This document shows, piece after piece, positions 52,032 through 60,635 of a DNA stretch of 64,000 nucleotides. Under the pieces are notes generated by a model. It was not told where the DNA came from. It did no database searches and saw nothing but the letters and a program-made list of their open reading frames with translations. The position numbers were made by a program, and so were the translations under genes. The number at the start of each line of letters is the position of its first letter. Position 1 is the first letter of the stretch. This DNA comes from Kaistella sp. SH40-3 (GTDB lineage Bacteria > Bacteroidota > Bacteroidia > Flavobacteriales > Weeksellaceae). The stretch lies in contig NZ_JAQYUS010000007.1 of the NCBI RefSeq assembly GCF_030686865.1, forward strand, positions 1-64,000. Reading direction: 5' to 3'.

Positions 52032-53297
52032 ATGAAAAAGTTATTTTCTTCCCTTTTACTCTTAAGTTTTTTTCTTTTTTTTGCCCAAACAGATACTGCC
52101 CAAGTCATTAACCTCGACCGAAAAAACGCTGTTGAAGTGATTTCAAAACCTTACGTGATTTTAATTTCTGCTGATGGCTTCCGGTATGATTATGCTGAAA
52201 AATATAAAGCAGAAAACCTTTTGAAACTTGCGCAATACGGAGTTTCTGCAAAAGCGATGTTACCTAGTTTCCCTTCGATCACTTTTCCGAATCACTGGAG
52301 TTTAATTACCGGTTTATATCCTGCGCATCATGGTTTGATTGATAATTATTTCTACGATTATCAAAAGAAAAAGTTTTACGCCATGAGCAATAAAGAAGCA
52401 GCCGAAGACGGAACGTGGTACGGCGGAACACCACTTTGGAGTTTGGCTGAAAAACAGGGAATGCTTTCTGCCTCGATGATGTGGGTTGGGTCTGCTAGTG
52501 ATGCTGGTGGAGAAAGACCAACTTATTATTATCACTACCACGAAAAATTTACACCGAACGAAAAAGTAGATAAAGTCGTTGACTGGCTAAAATTACCGGA
52601 GGATCGTCGTCCGCATTTTATTACCTTGTATTTTCCGGAAGTTGATGCGAGTGGACATCATTTTGGTCCAGATACTAAAGAAACCGAAAATGCTGTTCAT
52701 TTGATTGATGACGCCGTCGGAAATTTAGTAGAAAAAGTAAAACAACTGGGATTGAAAAATGTGAACTTTATTTTTGTGGCCGATCATGGAATGATAAAAG
52801 TAGATGTTGAACATCCGATTGCTATTCCCGAAATGCTTTTTGATAAATCCCGATTTGATTTTTATAATTCACAAACTTTAATGAGGGTTGTGGTAAAAGA
52901 CCCCGCAGAAGTACACTCGGTTTACAAAGAATTAAAGAAAAATAAAACTTCAGATTACGATGTTTTTCTGAACAAAAGATTTCCAAAGAAATTAAATTTT
53001 TCCTTGAAAGACGATCGTTATAACCGAATCGGACAAATTATCGTCGTTCCAAAAGCACCGAAAATATTTTTAGAAAAAGGAAAGAAAACTTCTCTGGGAA
53101 AACACGGTTACAGTCCGTACGAAGTTCCGGAAATGAAAGCAACATTTATCGCATTTGGACCCGCCTTTAAAAATGATAAAAAAATAGGGGAGTTTCAAAA
53201 TGTAAATGTTTATCCGATTGTGACTGATGTTTTAAAATTGAAAATGACCGAACCAATTGATGGGACACAGAAAGTTGCGAAAGAAATCTTAAAGTAA
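52032..53297 (+). CDS. Exported nucleotide pyrophosphatase/phosphodiesterase-like enzyme
   Basis: The 421-residue product has a signal peptide (cut near FAQT) and the alkaline-phosphatase-superfamily fold of the NPP type. ISADGFRYDYAE carries the first metal-binding Asp, PSFPSITFPNHWSLITGLYPA the Thr nucleophile, DASGHHFGPD and VADHGMI further metal ligands, and LGKHGYSP the last His. NPP enzymes split nucleotide or phospholipid phosphodiesters; the substrate is unknown. It has its own promoter and terminator. Confidence 0.9.
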   Translation: MKKLFSSLLLLSFFLFFAQTDTAQVINLDRKNAVEVISKPYVILISADGFRYDYAEKYKAENLLKLAQYGVSAKAMLPSFPSITFPNHWSLITGLYPAHHGLIDNYFYDYQKKKFYAMSNKEAAEDGTWYGGTPLWSLAEKQGMLSASMMWVGSASDAGGERPTYYYHYHEKFTPNEKVDKVVDWLKLPEDRRPHFITLYFPEVDASGHHFGPDTKETENAVHLIDDAVGNLVEKVKQLGLKNVNFIFVADHGMIKVDVEHPIAIPEMLFDKSRFDFYNSQTLMRVVVKDPAEVHSVYKELKKNKTSDYDVFLNKRFPKKLNFSLKDDRYNRIGQIIVVPKAPKIFLEKGKKTSLGKHGYSPYEVPEMKATFIAFGPAFKNDKKIGEFQNVNVYPIVTDVLKLKMTEPIDGTQKVAKEILK

Positions 53298-53306
53298 AAA
53301 CAAAAA

Positions 53307-53337
53307 AATCCGGCTGAAATTTAACCGGATTTTCTGT
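53307..53337 (+). terminator. Rho-independent terminator
   Basis: AAATCCGG pairs with CCGGATTT around an 11-base loop, followed by T-rich sequence. Confidence 0.75.
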
Positions 53338-53365
53338 TTTTATAGTCTGTATTGATTAGCGACAT

Positions 53366-53540
53366 ACTTTTGTGAACTTATCAGAAAGATGGTTTCACGC
53401 TAAAGGAATTAAAACTAATGTGACTTATGTGTCAAAAACCACTAGAGTTATCACGCACAGATTCCACAGATTTTTTGTGAACTTATGAGAAGCATAATTT
53501 TCACTTTAATAAAGAAAAAACTTTTGTGCCTTTTGTGGTT
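53366..53540. repeat. Repeat-rich intergenic region with dispersed repeat copy B
   Basis: TTTTGTGAACTTAT appears twice (near 53368 and 53473) in the 250-base gap, and CTTTTGTGCCTTTTGTGGTT at 53521-53540 is the exact complement of the repeat at 40233. No gene is seen here. Confidence 0.6.
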
Positions 53541-53547
53541 TAAACAA

Positions 53548-54609
53548 TTAGTCCTTCAAAGACTGCATATCAATCACAAATCGATAACGGACATCGCTTT
53601 TCAACATTCTTTCGTATGCTTTATTAATATCTTGCATGTTGATCATTTCGATTTCCGGTAAAATGTTGTGTTCACCACAGAAATCGAGCATTTCCTGCGT
53701 TTCTTTAATTCCACCAATCACAGAACCGGCAACTGATCTTCTTCCTAAAATCATCGGAGGAGTGAAAAGAGCATCTTCCATTTTCCCGATAAATCCTACC
53801 AAAACTAATGTTCCACTAATATTTAAAGTAGATAAATAAGGATTGATATCGTGGTCATAAGGAACGGTGTCGATAATCAAGTCGAATTTTCCCGCAGCGG
53901 CTTTCATTTCATTTTCGTAGGTAGAAATTACAACAGCATGAGCGCCTAAATCTAAGGCATCCTGAATTTTATCCGGACTTCGTGAAATCAAAGTAACTTC
54001 AGCACCTAAACCTCTGGCCAATTTAATTGCCATGTGACCTAAACCGCCCAGACCAACGACTGCAACTTTACTTCCTTCTTTTACATTCCAGTGTTTCAGC
54101 GGAGACCAAGTCGTAATTCCAGCACACAATAACGGTGCAACTGCTTTTAAATCTAAATTTTCCGGAATTTTTAGAACGAAATCTTCAGTAACAACAATCT
54201 TTTCAGAATAGCCACCAAAGGTTTGCTGGTTTAAATATTTATCATGTCCATTGTAAGTTCCCGTGGAACCATTCAAACAATATTGTTCTAAATCCTGTTT
54301 GCAACTTTCGCATTCTTTGCAGGAATCAACCAAGCAACCAACTCCGGCTAAATCACCGACTTTAAATTTGGTTACTTCTGCACCAACTTTCGTAATTCTT
54401 CCCACAATTTCATGACCGGGAACTGCGGGATATTTTGTGCCGCCCCAATCATTTCTGGCGGTATGAAGATCGCTGTGGCAAACGCCACAATATAGAATTT
54501 CAATTTCAATATCCGTTGGTTTAACTTCTCTTCTATCGATGGTCATTTCTTTTAAATCATCGTCTTTAGAAATCGTTCCGAATGCTTTTATAATCCAGTT
54601 ATCGCTCAT
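53548..54609 (-). CDS. Zinc-dependent NAD(P) alcohol dehydrogenase
   Basis: The 353-residue medium-chain dehydrogenase has the catalytic zinc site (YCGVCHSDLH, then PAVPGHEIVGRI), the structural zinc site (CKECESCKQDLEQYC), and the Rossmann motif VVGLGGLGHMAIKLA. The pattern of LCAGITTWSPLKHWNV is that of the cinnamyl-alcohol/YahK group, which reduces a range of aldehydes with NADPH. The physiological substrate is unknown. It has its own promoter. Confidence 0.9.
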   Translation of the reverse strand: MSDNWIIKAFGTISKDDDLKEMTIDRREVKPTDIEIEILYCGVCHSDLHTARNDWGGTKYPAVPGHEIVGRITKVGAEVTKFKVGDLAGVGCLVDSCKECESCKQDLEQYCLNGSTGTYNGHDKYLNQQTFGGYSEKIVVTEDFVLKIPENLDLKAVAPLLCAGITTWSPLKHWNVKEGSKVAVVGLGGLGHMAIKLARGLGAEVTLISRSPDKIQDALDLGAHAVVISTYENEMKAAAGKFDLIIDTVPYDHDINPYLSTLNISGTLVLVGFIGKMEDALFTPPMILGRRSVAGSVIGGIKETQEMLDFCGEHNILPEIEMINMQDINKAYERMLKSDVRYRFVIDMQSLKD

Positions 54610-54630
54610 TTATTTTTATTTTTATTGACA

Positions 54631-54638
54631 CAAAGATA
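54631..54638 (-). promoter_or_regulatory. -7 box for the alcohol dehydrogenase
   Basis: TATCTTTG on the minus strand, a perfect match, lies 21 bases before the start. Confidence 0.65.
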
Positions 54639-54701
54639 GTTTCTTGATTAGAGAATTTATGTTAACGAAGTACTAAATAATTCTTTGAACTCTCTTAAAA
54701 T

Positions 54702-56177
54702 TTATTCCTCCGGTACCCAAACAGAAACATTTCCGGCCGGAACTGGAAAATTCCCCCAACCTTTTTCGTCAATGATTACTTTTTCATCAAACCATCCAAG
54801 AAAATCATGAAAAGTTTGTCCAGCATATTGTGCACCCATTTCCATAGGTTTATTATACGCTTCTTTATTACTCAAAACTACGGCGCATCCTTTATGTTCG
54901 CCGTCACCTTCCCGAACCCAACCGAGACAGTTGGCGTCTTCAAAATAATCACGCTGATTTCCGTACGCAAATAACTGTCGGGCTTTTAACAATTCTTCAA
55001 TTTTTTCTACTTTATCTAAAAAGATTTCCTGATCGTTGCCTTCCTTATCTTTATCGGTGTAATGAGCGCCAAATAAATCGGGATAGAAAATACAGGGATA
55101 ACCGTCTTGTCGCAATAAAATTAAAGCGTAGGCCAAAGGTTTAAACCACTTTTCTACGGGCGCTTCCAGTTCCTGTAAAGGTTGCGTATCGTGGTTATCA
55201 ACCAATGTCACCGATAAAAGTGGATTGGCTAAAGTTAAGGTGTTATCAAATATTTTTCGCAAATCATAGTCAGCACCTGCCAAAGAGGCCTCGTGAAAAT
55301 TATGATGCAGAGAGGAATCAAATAAACTCATCGAACCTTCGGTGGCTTCTATATATTTTTCCAGAAGAGGTAATTCTCCGGGAGCCCAATATTCACCGAC
55401 AGCGAAAATGTTTTTGCCTGTATTCACGCGTAAGGTATAAAGCCATTCCTGGTAAAATTCGGGTGATTGATGTTTCACCGCATCCAGACGGACGCCATCA
55501 AAATGAATTTGATCGTGATACCATTTTCCCCAATTATTTAATTCTTCGCGAACAAATGGATTTCTTTGGTCAATGTCATTGTACATCAAATAATCGTAGT
55601 TTCCTTTTTCGTTGGACACCATTTCTTCCCAACCTTCGCCATGATCGTTAATGATTTGGAAGATACCGTCTTCCTGACCTTCAGCATAATCAACGCCGGT
55701 AAAGCATTGAAAGTTCCATTTGAAATCGGAATATTTTTCACCTCTTCCCGGAAATGTGAATTTGGTGTACGATTCAATTTCAAAAGGTTCAGATAAATTC
55801 TCCTGCCTGTTTTCCGGATTGACTTTTACCGCATGAAATTTTTCTTTCTCGTCACCTCCCGCTTTGTGATTCAGCACAATGTCAGCAATTACCGAAATTC
55901 CGTTTTCCTGTAAAGTTTTGCAGGAATTTAAGTATTGTTCTTTCGTTCCATATTTTGTTGGAACGGTTCCTTTTTGGTCAAATTCTCCTAAATCAAATAA
56001 ATCATAAGGATCATACCCCACAGAATAACCACCACCTGCACCTTTGTAAGCGGGCGGAAACCAAACGGCAGAAACTCCTAATTCCTTTAAATAAGTTGCT
56101 GAATCTTTAATCTGATCATACAATTGTGAATTTCCATCAGAATACCAATGGAAAAATTGAATCATGGTTGGGTTCAT
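54702..56177 (-). CDS. Cytoplasmic alpha-amylase (GH13)
   Basis: The 491-residue enzyme hydrolyses alpha-1,4-glucans. GH13 motifs are VIADIVLNHKAGGD, FDGVRLDAVKH with the nucleophile Asp, FAVGEYWAPG with the acid/base Glu, and TLVDNHDTQP with the third catalytic Asp. There is no signal peptide (MNPTMIQFFHWYSDGNSQ), as in the liquefying-type intracellular amylases. It would act on imported maltodextrin or stored glycogen. The upstream 330-base gap to 56507 holds its -7 box (56251) and the yceI terminator, and otherwise nothing visible. Confidence 0.93.
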   Translation of the reverse strand: MNPTMIQFFHWYSDGNSQLYDQIKDSATYLKELGVSAVWFPPAYKGAGGGYSVGYDPYDLFDLGEFDQKGTVPTKYGTKEQYLNSCKTLQENGISVIADIVLNHKAGGDEKEKFHAVKVNPENRQENLSEPFEIESYTKFTFPGRGEKYSDFKWNFQCFTGVDYAEGQEDGIFQIINDHGEGWEEMVSNEKGNYDYLMYNDIDQRNPFVREELNNWGKWYHDQIHFDGVRLDAVKHQSPEFYQEWLYTLRVNTGKNIFAVGEYWAPGELPLLEKYIEATEGSMSLFDSSLHHNFHEASLAGADYDLRKIFDNTLTLANPLLSVTLVDNHDTQPLQELEAPVEKWFKPLAYALILLRQDGYPCIFYPDLFGAHYTDKDKEGNDQEIFLDKVEKIEELLKARQLFAYGNQRDYFEDANCLGWVREGDGEHKGCAVVLSNKEAYNKPMEMGAQYAGQTFHDFLGWFDEKVIIDEKGWGNFPVPAGNVSVWVPEE

Positions 56178-56250
56178 CGTTTATAAATTTTGAAATGGAG
56201 GAGCAAAAACTATCCCGAATTTGATTATTAATAAGTATTCCTTTATAATT

Positions 56251-56258
56251 CAAAGATA
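56251..56258 (-). promoter_or_regulatory. -7 box upstream of the amylase gene
   Basis: TATCTTTG on the minus strand lies 73 bases before the amylase start, which would give a leader of about 65 bases. Confidence 0.55.
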
Positions 56259-56452
56259 GTATATTATGAAGTTTTTCTTTTTTAATGGAGAATTGAATTT
56301 TTGCTCTGTGGATCTTGCTCTGATTTATGCTTGATTTTTTAAAAAATTACTTTTTAAAATCACTGAATTTAGCTCAGGTTTAAGAAGTATTATAAATAAG
56401 TTAGGAAGAATTTTTAACCTTAAAAGATGGTTCGAAACCTCTCACCATTAAA

Positions 56453-56480
56453 AACAAAAAAAGCCGCAAAAATTGCGGCC
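56453..56480 (-). terminator. Terminator of the yceI-like gene
   Basis: GCCGCAA and TTGCGGC pair around a 3-base loop; on the minus strand a TTTTTTTGTTTTT tract follows. Confidence 0.82.
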
Positions 56481-56507
56481 TTAAATTAATAAACTATTAA
56501 AAAAAAA

Positions 56508-57182
56508 CTATTTGTTTGCAACAATATTCAGTTCAAGATCAACTTCCTGAGAAATCATCCAGTCTTTTGGATCACCTTCTGCGCCATATGCTAAGCCCCA
56601 ATCTTGTCTGTTGATAGTGAATTTGGAAACTAAATTTATTTTATCCGCAGTGATATGAACTTTCGCCGGGAAAGTAACATTTACAGTTTTATCTTTGATT
56701 GTTAAATTTCCGCTCACCTGTTTGTTTGCTCCTTCTACTTTGCTTTCTGTACCTGCAGGAAGATCTTCTACTTTGGTAATGTCAAATTTCACACTTGGGT
56801 ATTTTGCAACATCGAAGAAGTCTACACTTTTCAAATGCATGTCAAGATCTGTAGAAGTTTTTCCTTCGGTGGCTGCAGGATCTACTGAAGTTGAATCTGT
56901 AGTTAAGGTATTAATATCAGAAACCAGACTTCCGGAGATAAGATTACCATTTTCTACAGAAAATAAACCTGTTGTTTTGGTTGTTCCAAATCTTGGGTTT
57001 AAGCCGCCTTTGTGGTAAGCAGTCCATTTTACCATGCTACTGTCTGTATTCACGTTGAAGGTTTCTTCGCTGTGTTCAGCCACGGTTTGTTCTGTAGTAG
57101 AAGTAGCGGTGTCTGTTTTTGATTCCTTACATGATACTACAGCAAGAGCCACTGAAAGCGCCAACATTGATACTTTTTTCAT
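56508..57182 (-). CDS. YceI family lipoprotein
   Basis: The 224-residue product has a lipobox (AVVSCKE) and a YceI-like lipocalin-fold domain: SMVKWTAYHKGGLNPRFGTTK, then TDLDMHLKSVDFFDVAKYPSVKFDIT and FTINRQDWGLAYG. YceI domains bind isoprenoid or fatty amphiphiles; some are periplasmic stress proteins. The start at 57182 gives the lipoprotein signal, and the frame upstream (to 57224) overlaps the -7 box. It is a single-gene unit. Confidence 0.88.
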   Translation of the reverse strand: MKKVSMLALSVALAVVSCKESKTDTATSTTEQTVAEHSEETFNVNTDSSMVKWTAYHKGGLNPRFGTTKTTGLFSVENGNLISGSLVSDINTLTTDSTSVDPAATEGKTSTDLDMHLKSVDFFDVAKYPSVKFDITKVEDLPAGTESKVEGANKQVSGNLTIKDKTVNVTFPAKVHITADKINLVSKFTINRQDWGLAYGAEGDPKDWMISQEVDLELNIVANK

Positions 57183-57210
57183 TTTTAAATATTTAATTGT
57201 TATCTGGGTG

Positions 57211-57218
57211 CAAAAATA
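57211..57218 (-). promoter_or_regulatory. -7 box for the yceI-like gene
   Basis: TATTTTTG on the minus strand lies 28 bases before the start at 57182. Confidence 0.58.
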
Positions 57219-57441
57219 AAGCACCCAAGCGAGGGGGAGATTGACCTATGATAAGAAGTGCCGGATAATTTCAAAAAGTTCCAGTTTGGGATAGGAGAAT
57301 TCTTGTCGAATGTAGAAAACCGTCTAAAAAAAATAGTATTTCGACTACGGGAGAAATTTTTTACATTATTTTTTAATGATGCGGTTTTTCTTTAGAAGGT
57401 AAATTAATTTAATCTTTACGGAGTTGATTTTGAATTCAGCC

Positions 57442-58524
57442 CTAGTCAAATTCCTCAAAAGGTATTTTCAACTGCACCGAAATCTGTTTCTTCTCTTGCG
57501 TATTTAAATTAGAAAGTGATAATCCCAGCAAACGAACCGGTTTATCAAAGGGTCGGAGTTCCCAAAGTTTTAGTGCAGTTTCATAAAAGTCTTGCGCATT
57601 ATCATAATAAACTTCCTGCGTTTTGCTTCTGGTATAAACCGCGAAATCTTTATATTTTATTTTCAGAGTTAAAGATTTTCCTTTGATCTCTTTCTTTGAA
57701 ATTCGGGTATGCAGATCTTCGCTAATGATTTCTAACTGTTTAAAAACCGATTCTTCGTCTACCAGATTTTCCCAGAAAGTTTCTTCTACAGCGACACTTT
57801 TTTGAATGCGGTTTGGTTTCACTTCGCTGTTGTGAATTCCACGAACCACGTTGTAGTAGTAACTGCCTGATTTTCCAAAAAGGCGCACCAATTCTTCCAG
57901 TGATTTTTCCTTTAGATGTAAACCTTTAAAAATATGAAGTTCGTGCATTTTATTGGCCGTTACTTTTCCGATTCCGTAGAATTTTTCAATCGGTAGTTCT
58001 TCCATAAATTCCAATATTTGGGTCGGATGAATGGTTTTTTGTCCGTTGGGTTTCCGATAATCAGAAGCGACTTTCGCCAGAAATTTATTGACCGAAATTC
58101 CAGCCGAAGCAGTAAGACCGGTTTCATCGAAAATACGCTGCCGGATTTGTTTGGCAATTTCCTGTGCAGATTCAATTCCTTTTTTATTCTCAGTCACGTC
58201 AAGATAGGCTTCATCTAAAGAGAGCGGTTCGACTAAATCGGTAAACTCATAGAAAATTTTTCTGATCTGTTGCGAAATTTCTTTGTAGCGCGCGAAACGC
58301 GGTTTTACCACAATTAAATGCGGACATTTTTCCATCGCAATTCTTCCAGGCATCGCAGAACGGACTCCAAATTTTCGGGCTTCGTAACTTGCTGCGGCAA
58401 CAACGCCATACATTCCTCCGCCCACTGCTAAAGGTTTTCCTCGAAGTTCAGGATTATCATGTTGCTCCACAGAAGCATAAAACGCATCCATATCAACATG
58501 AATTATTTTTCGGTCGGTTTGCAT
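57442..58524 (-). CDS. dinB: DNA polymerase IV
   Basis: The 360-residue Y-family polymerase performs translesion synthesis. It has the metal-binding IIHVDMDAFYASVEQ (Asp8), VAAASYEARKFGVRSAMP, and EPLSLDEAYLDVT with the second carboxylate pair. The thumb and little-finger domains are complete. A Bacteroidota -7 box lies four bases before the ATG. No LexA-type operator was recognised, which fits a lineage in which SOS control of this gene is unclear. Confidence 0.95.
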   Translation of the reverse strand: MQTDRKIIHVDMDAFYASVEQHDNPELRGKPLAVGGGMYGVVAAASYEARKFGVRSAMPGRIAMEKCPHLIVVKPRFARYKEISQQIRKIFYEFTDLVEPLSLDEAYLDVTENKKGIESAQEIAKQIRQRIFDETGLTASAGISVNKFLAKVASDYRKPNGQKTIHPTQILEFMEELPIEKFYGIGKVTANKMHELHIFKGLHLKEKSLEELVRLFGKSGSYYYNVVRGIHNSEVKPNRIQKSVAVEETFWENLVDEESVFKQLEIISEDLHTRISKKEIKGKSLTLKIKYKDFAVYTRSKTQEVYYDNAQDFYETALKLWELRPFDKPVRLLGLSLSNLNTQEKKQISVQLKIPFEEFD

Positions 58525-58528
58525 GGTG

Positions 58529-58536
58529 CAAAATTA
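58529..58536 (-). promoter_or_regulatory. -7 box for dinB, four bases from the start codon
   Basis: TAATTTTG on the minus strand ends four bases before the ATG, so a leaderless transcript is likely. Confidence 0.58.
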
Positions 58537-58781
58537 GGGAATGAGGGTGGGAAAAGAAGACTTTAGAATAAGATAAACAGATTGGAATTTTATAAAAAAC
58601 TGATTTCAAGATTAAAACTGATTTATTTAAAGGATCTTAATATTTTTATATTTAAAAATTATATTTTATTCAATGTTAATAATTACAAATCTACAAAGTA
58701 TATTTATTTGTGAAATGATTACTAAATCAGGTGTTTATAATGTTTAATTTGGATGTCAGAATGACTTTCACCTAAATGACG

Positions 58782-58789
58782 TAAATTTG
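58782..58789 (+). promoter_or_regulatory. -7 box for the NYN gene
   Basis: TAAATTTG overlaps a possible TTG start at 58787 and so favours the ATG at 58823 as the real start. Confidence 0.58.
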
Positions 58790-58822
58790 AATTTCAAAAA
58801 AACTCAAGTAAAACAAAATAAT

Positions 58823-59590
58823 ATGACCGACGATAAATTAGCAGTCCTCATCGACGCGGACAATGTTCCCTATAAAAATGTAAAAGAAATGTTGGAGGAA
58901 ATTTCCAGAAATGGAACCCCAACAATTAAAAGAATCTACGCCGACTGGACGAAACCCACCGTTTCTGGCTGGAAGAATGTTTTGCTCGAAAATGCAATTA
59001 CACCAATTCAACAATACAGTTACACGACCGGGAAAAACTCCAGCGACAGTGCTTTGATCATTGATGCGATGGATATTCTGTATTCTGAAAAAGTGGATGG
59101 CTTCTGTATTGTTTCAAGCGATAGTGATTTCACCAGATTGGCAACAAGACTTCGGGAAGCCGGTATGAATGTTATAGGATTTGGCGAAAAGAAAACGCCG
59201 AAACCTTTTATTTCTGCCTGCGATAAATTTATTTATTTGGAAATTTTAAATAGTACAGATGATTCCGAAAAAGATTCAGAGAAAGATTCAGAGAATACAG
59301 TAACGAAGAAAACTGAAAAAGTAAAACGAAAAAAAGAACCACTCAGTAAAGTGGATTCCAGAACCATAAAATTAATTACAGAAAGCATCAACGATTTGGG
59401 TGATGAAGATGGCTGGACTTTCCTTGGGAATCTTGGCAGTTTTATCATTAAAAAGAAACCGGACTTCGATCCACGAAACTTTGGATTTGCGAAACTGTTA
59501 CCTTTAATTAAAAGCATCGGGAAGATTGAAATTGATGAGCGCGAAACCGGTGTGAATAATATCAGACATATTTATGTGAAAGTGAAATAG
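58823..59590 (+). CDS. NYN-domain ribonuclease-like protein with OST-HTH domain
   Basis: The 255-residue protein has an N-terminal NYN (PIN-like) domain with LAVLIDADNVPYKNV, the conserved SSDSALIIDAMDIL and IVSSDSDFTRLATRLREAGM carrying the acidic residues of the active site. A charged linker contains a short repeat (KDSE three times), and an OST-HTH/LOTUS domain follows (RTIKLITESINDLGDEDGW, then PDFDPRNFGF). This architecture suggests RNA binding and cleavage. The family is widespread and its targets are unknown. It is monocistronic. Confidence 0.87.
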   Translation: MTDDKLAVLIDADNVPYKNVKEMLEEISRNGTPTIKRIYADWTKPTVSGWKNVLLENAITPIQQYSYTTGKNSSDSALIIDAMDILYSEKVDGFCIVSSDSDFTRLATRLREAGMNVIGFGEKKTPKPFISACDKFIYLEILNSTDDSEKDSEKDSENTVTKKTEKVKRKKEPLSKVDSRTIKLITESINDLGDEDGWTFLGNLGSFIIKKKPDFDPRNFGFAKLLPLIKSIGKIEIDERETGVNNIRHIYVKVK

Positions 59591-59759
59591 TTTGCGCGTC
59601 AATATTTTGTTTTTAAAATTTTTAAAACAGCATCAAAGATACAGGACTAATAATTTCCGAAGGGAATCTTAATTCTCTAAATTCCTTAACCGAAATCTTA
59701 ATGGTTTAATCCTTTCATTTTTAAATCGGAATTTTTAAGATAATCATTACTACTTTGAA

Positions 59760-59792
59760 AACAAAAAAACGCATCTCCGAAAAGATGCGTTT
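59760..59792 (-). terminator. Terminator of the lpxK-PNP operon
   Basis: AAACGCATCT pairs with AGATGCGTTT around a 6-base loop; on the minus strand it is followed by a T run. Confidence 0.85.
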
Positions 59793-59816
59793 CTCTATTT
59801 ATATTGTTGATGAAAA

Positions 59817-60635
59817 CTAAGCGTTATAATTTTTCACCAAACCTTTTACAATTTTAATGACGTTCGGCATTGCTTTATCCGCGGCCTGTAAAACTTCTTC
59901 GTGAGAAACGGTTAAAGCAATATCTGGTCCGCCAACATCCGTAATAATTGAAATTCCAAAACAATCCATTCCCTGATGTTTCGCTACAATCACTTCCGGC
60001 ACAGTACTCATTCCAACAGCATCTCCACCGATGGCGCGAATCATTCCGTATTCTGCCGGCGTTTCGAAAGTTGGTCCTTGCAAAGCAACATAACAACCTT
60101 GGTGCGCTTTAATGCCTAGATCTTTAGCAACATTCGCCGCTACTTCAATCATTTTTTTATTGTAAGGTTCACTCATATCCACAAACCGCGGGCCGAGTTC
60201 GTCGATATTTTTCCCACGCAATGGATGTTCCGGCATCATGTTGATGTGATCATTAATAATCATCACATCGGCGACATTAAAGTCCGGATGTACGCCACCA
60301 GCAGCATTTGATAAAATCAGATTTTTAATTCCCAATAAATGAAAAACTCGGAAAGGGAAAACTACGGTTTGAATATCGTGACCTTCATAATAATGAAATC
60401 TGCCGCTCATCATCAACACTTTTTTACCTTCAAGCGTTCCGTAAATTAATTGACCACCATGTCCGGCCACAGTTGTTTGTGGAAAATTTGGAATTTCAGG
60501 ATAATTTAAAACATGAATCGGCTCTACTTCATCCTTTAATTTTCCCAGACCAGAACCTAAAACGATTGCAAAATCAGGCGTATCCTGAATAATGTTTTTA
60601 ATGAAACTTGCGGTCTCTTTAATTTTTTCTAACAT
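59817..60635 (-). CDS. Purine-nucleoside phosphorylase (PNP family 2)
   Basis: The 272-residue enzyme phosphorolyses guanosine and inosine in purine salvage. Motifs are VLGSGLGKLKDEVE, the phosphate-binding SGRFHYYEGHD, LILSNAAGGVHPDFN, GPTFETPAEYGMIRAIGGDAVGMS and SIITDVGG. It corresponds to the trimeric PunA type, not DeoD. Its first 17 bases overlap the end of lpxK, so the two are cotranscribed although they are functionally unrelated. Confidence 0.93.
   Translation of the reverse strand: MLEKIKETASFIKNIIQDTPDFAIVLGSGLGKLKDEVEPIHVLNYPEIPNFPQTTVAGHGGQLIYGTLEGKKVLMMSGRFHYYEGHDIQTVVFPFRVFHLLGIKNLILSNAAGGVHPDFNVADVMIINDHINMMPEHPLRGKNIDELGPRFVDMSEPYNKKMIEVAANVAKDLGIKAHQGCYVALQGPTFETPAEYGMIRAIGGDAVGMSTVPEVIVAKHQGMDCFGISIITDVGGPDIALTVSHEEVLQAADKAMPNVIKIVKGLVKNYNA

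Noticed and set aside
55205..55796. Two plus-strand frames opposite the alpha-amylase gene
   Set aside because: They lie on the complement of a complete GH13 enzyme and show no start context, signal or domain.
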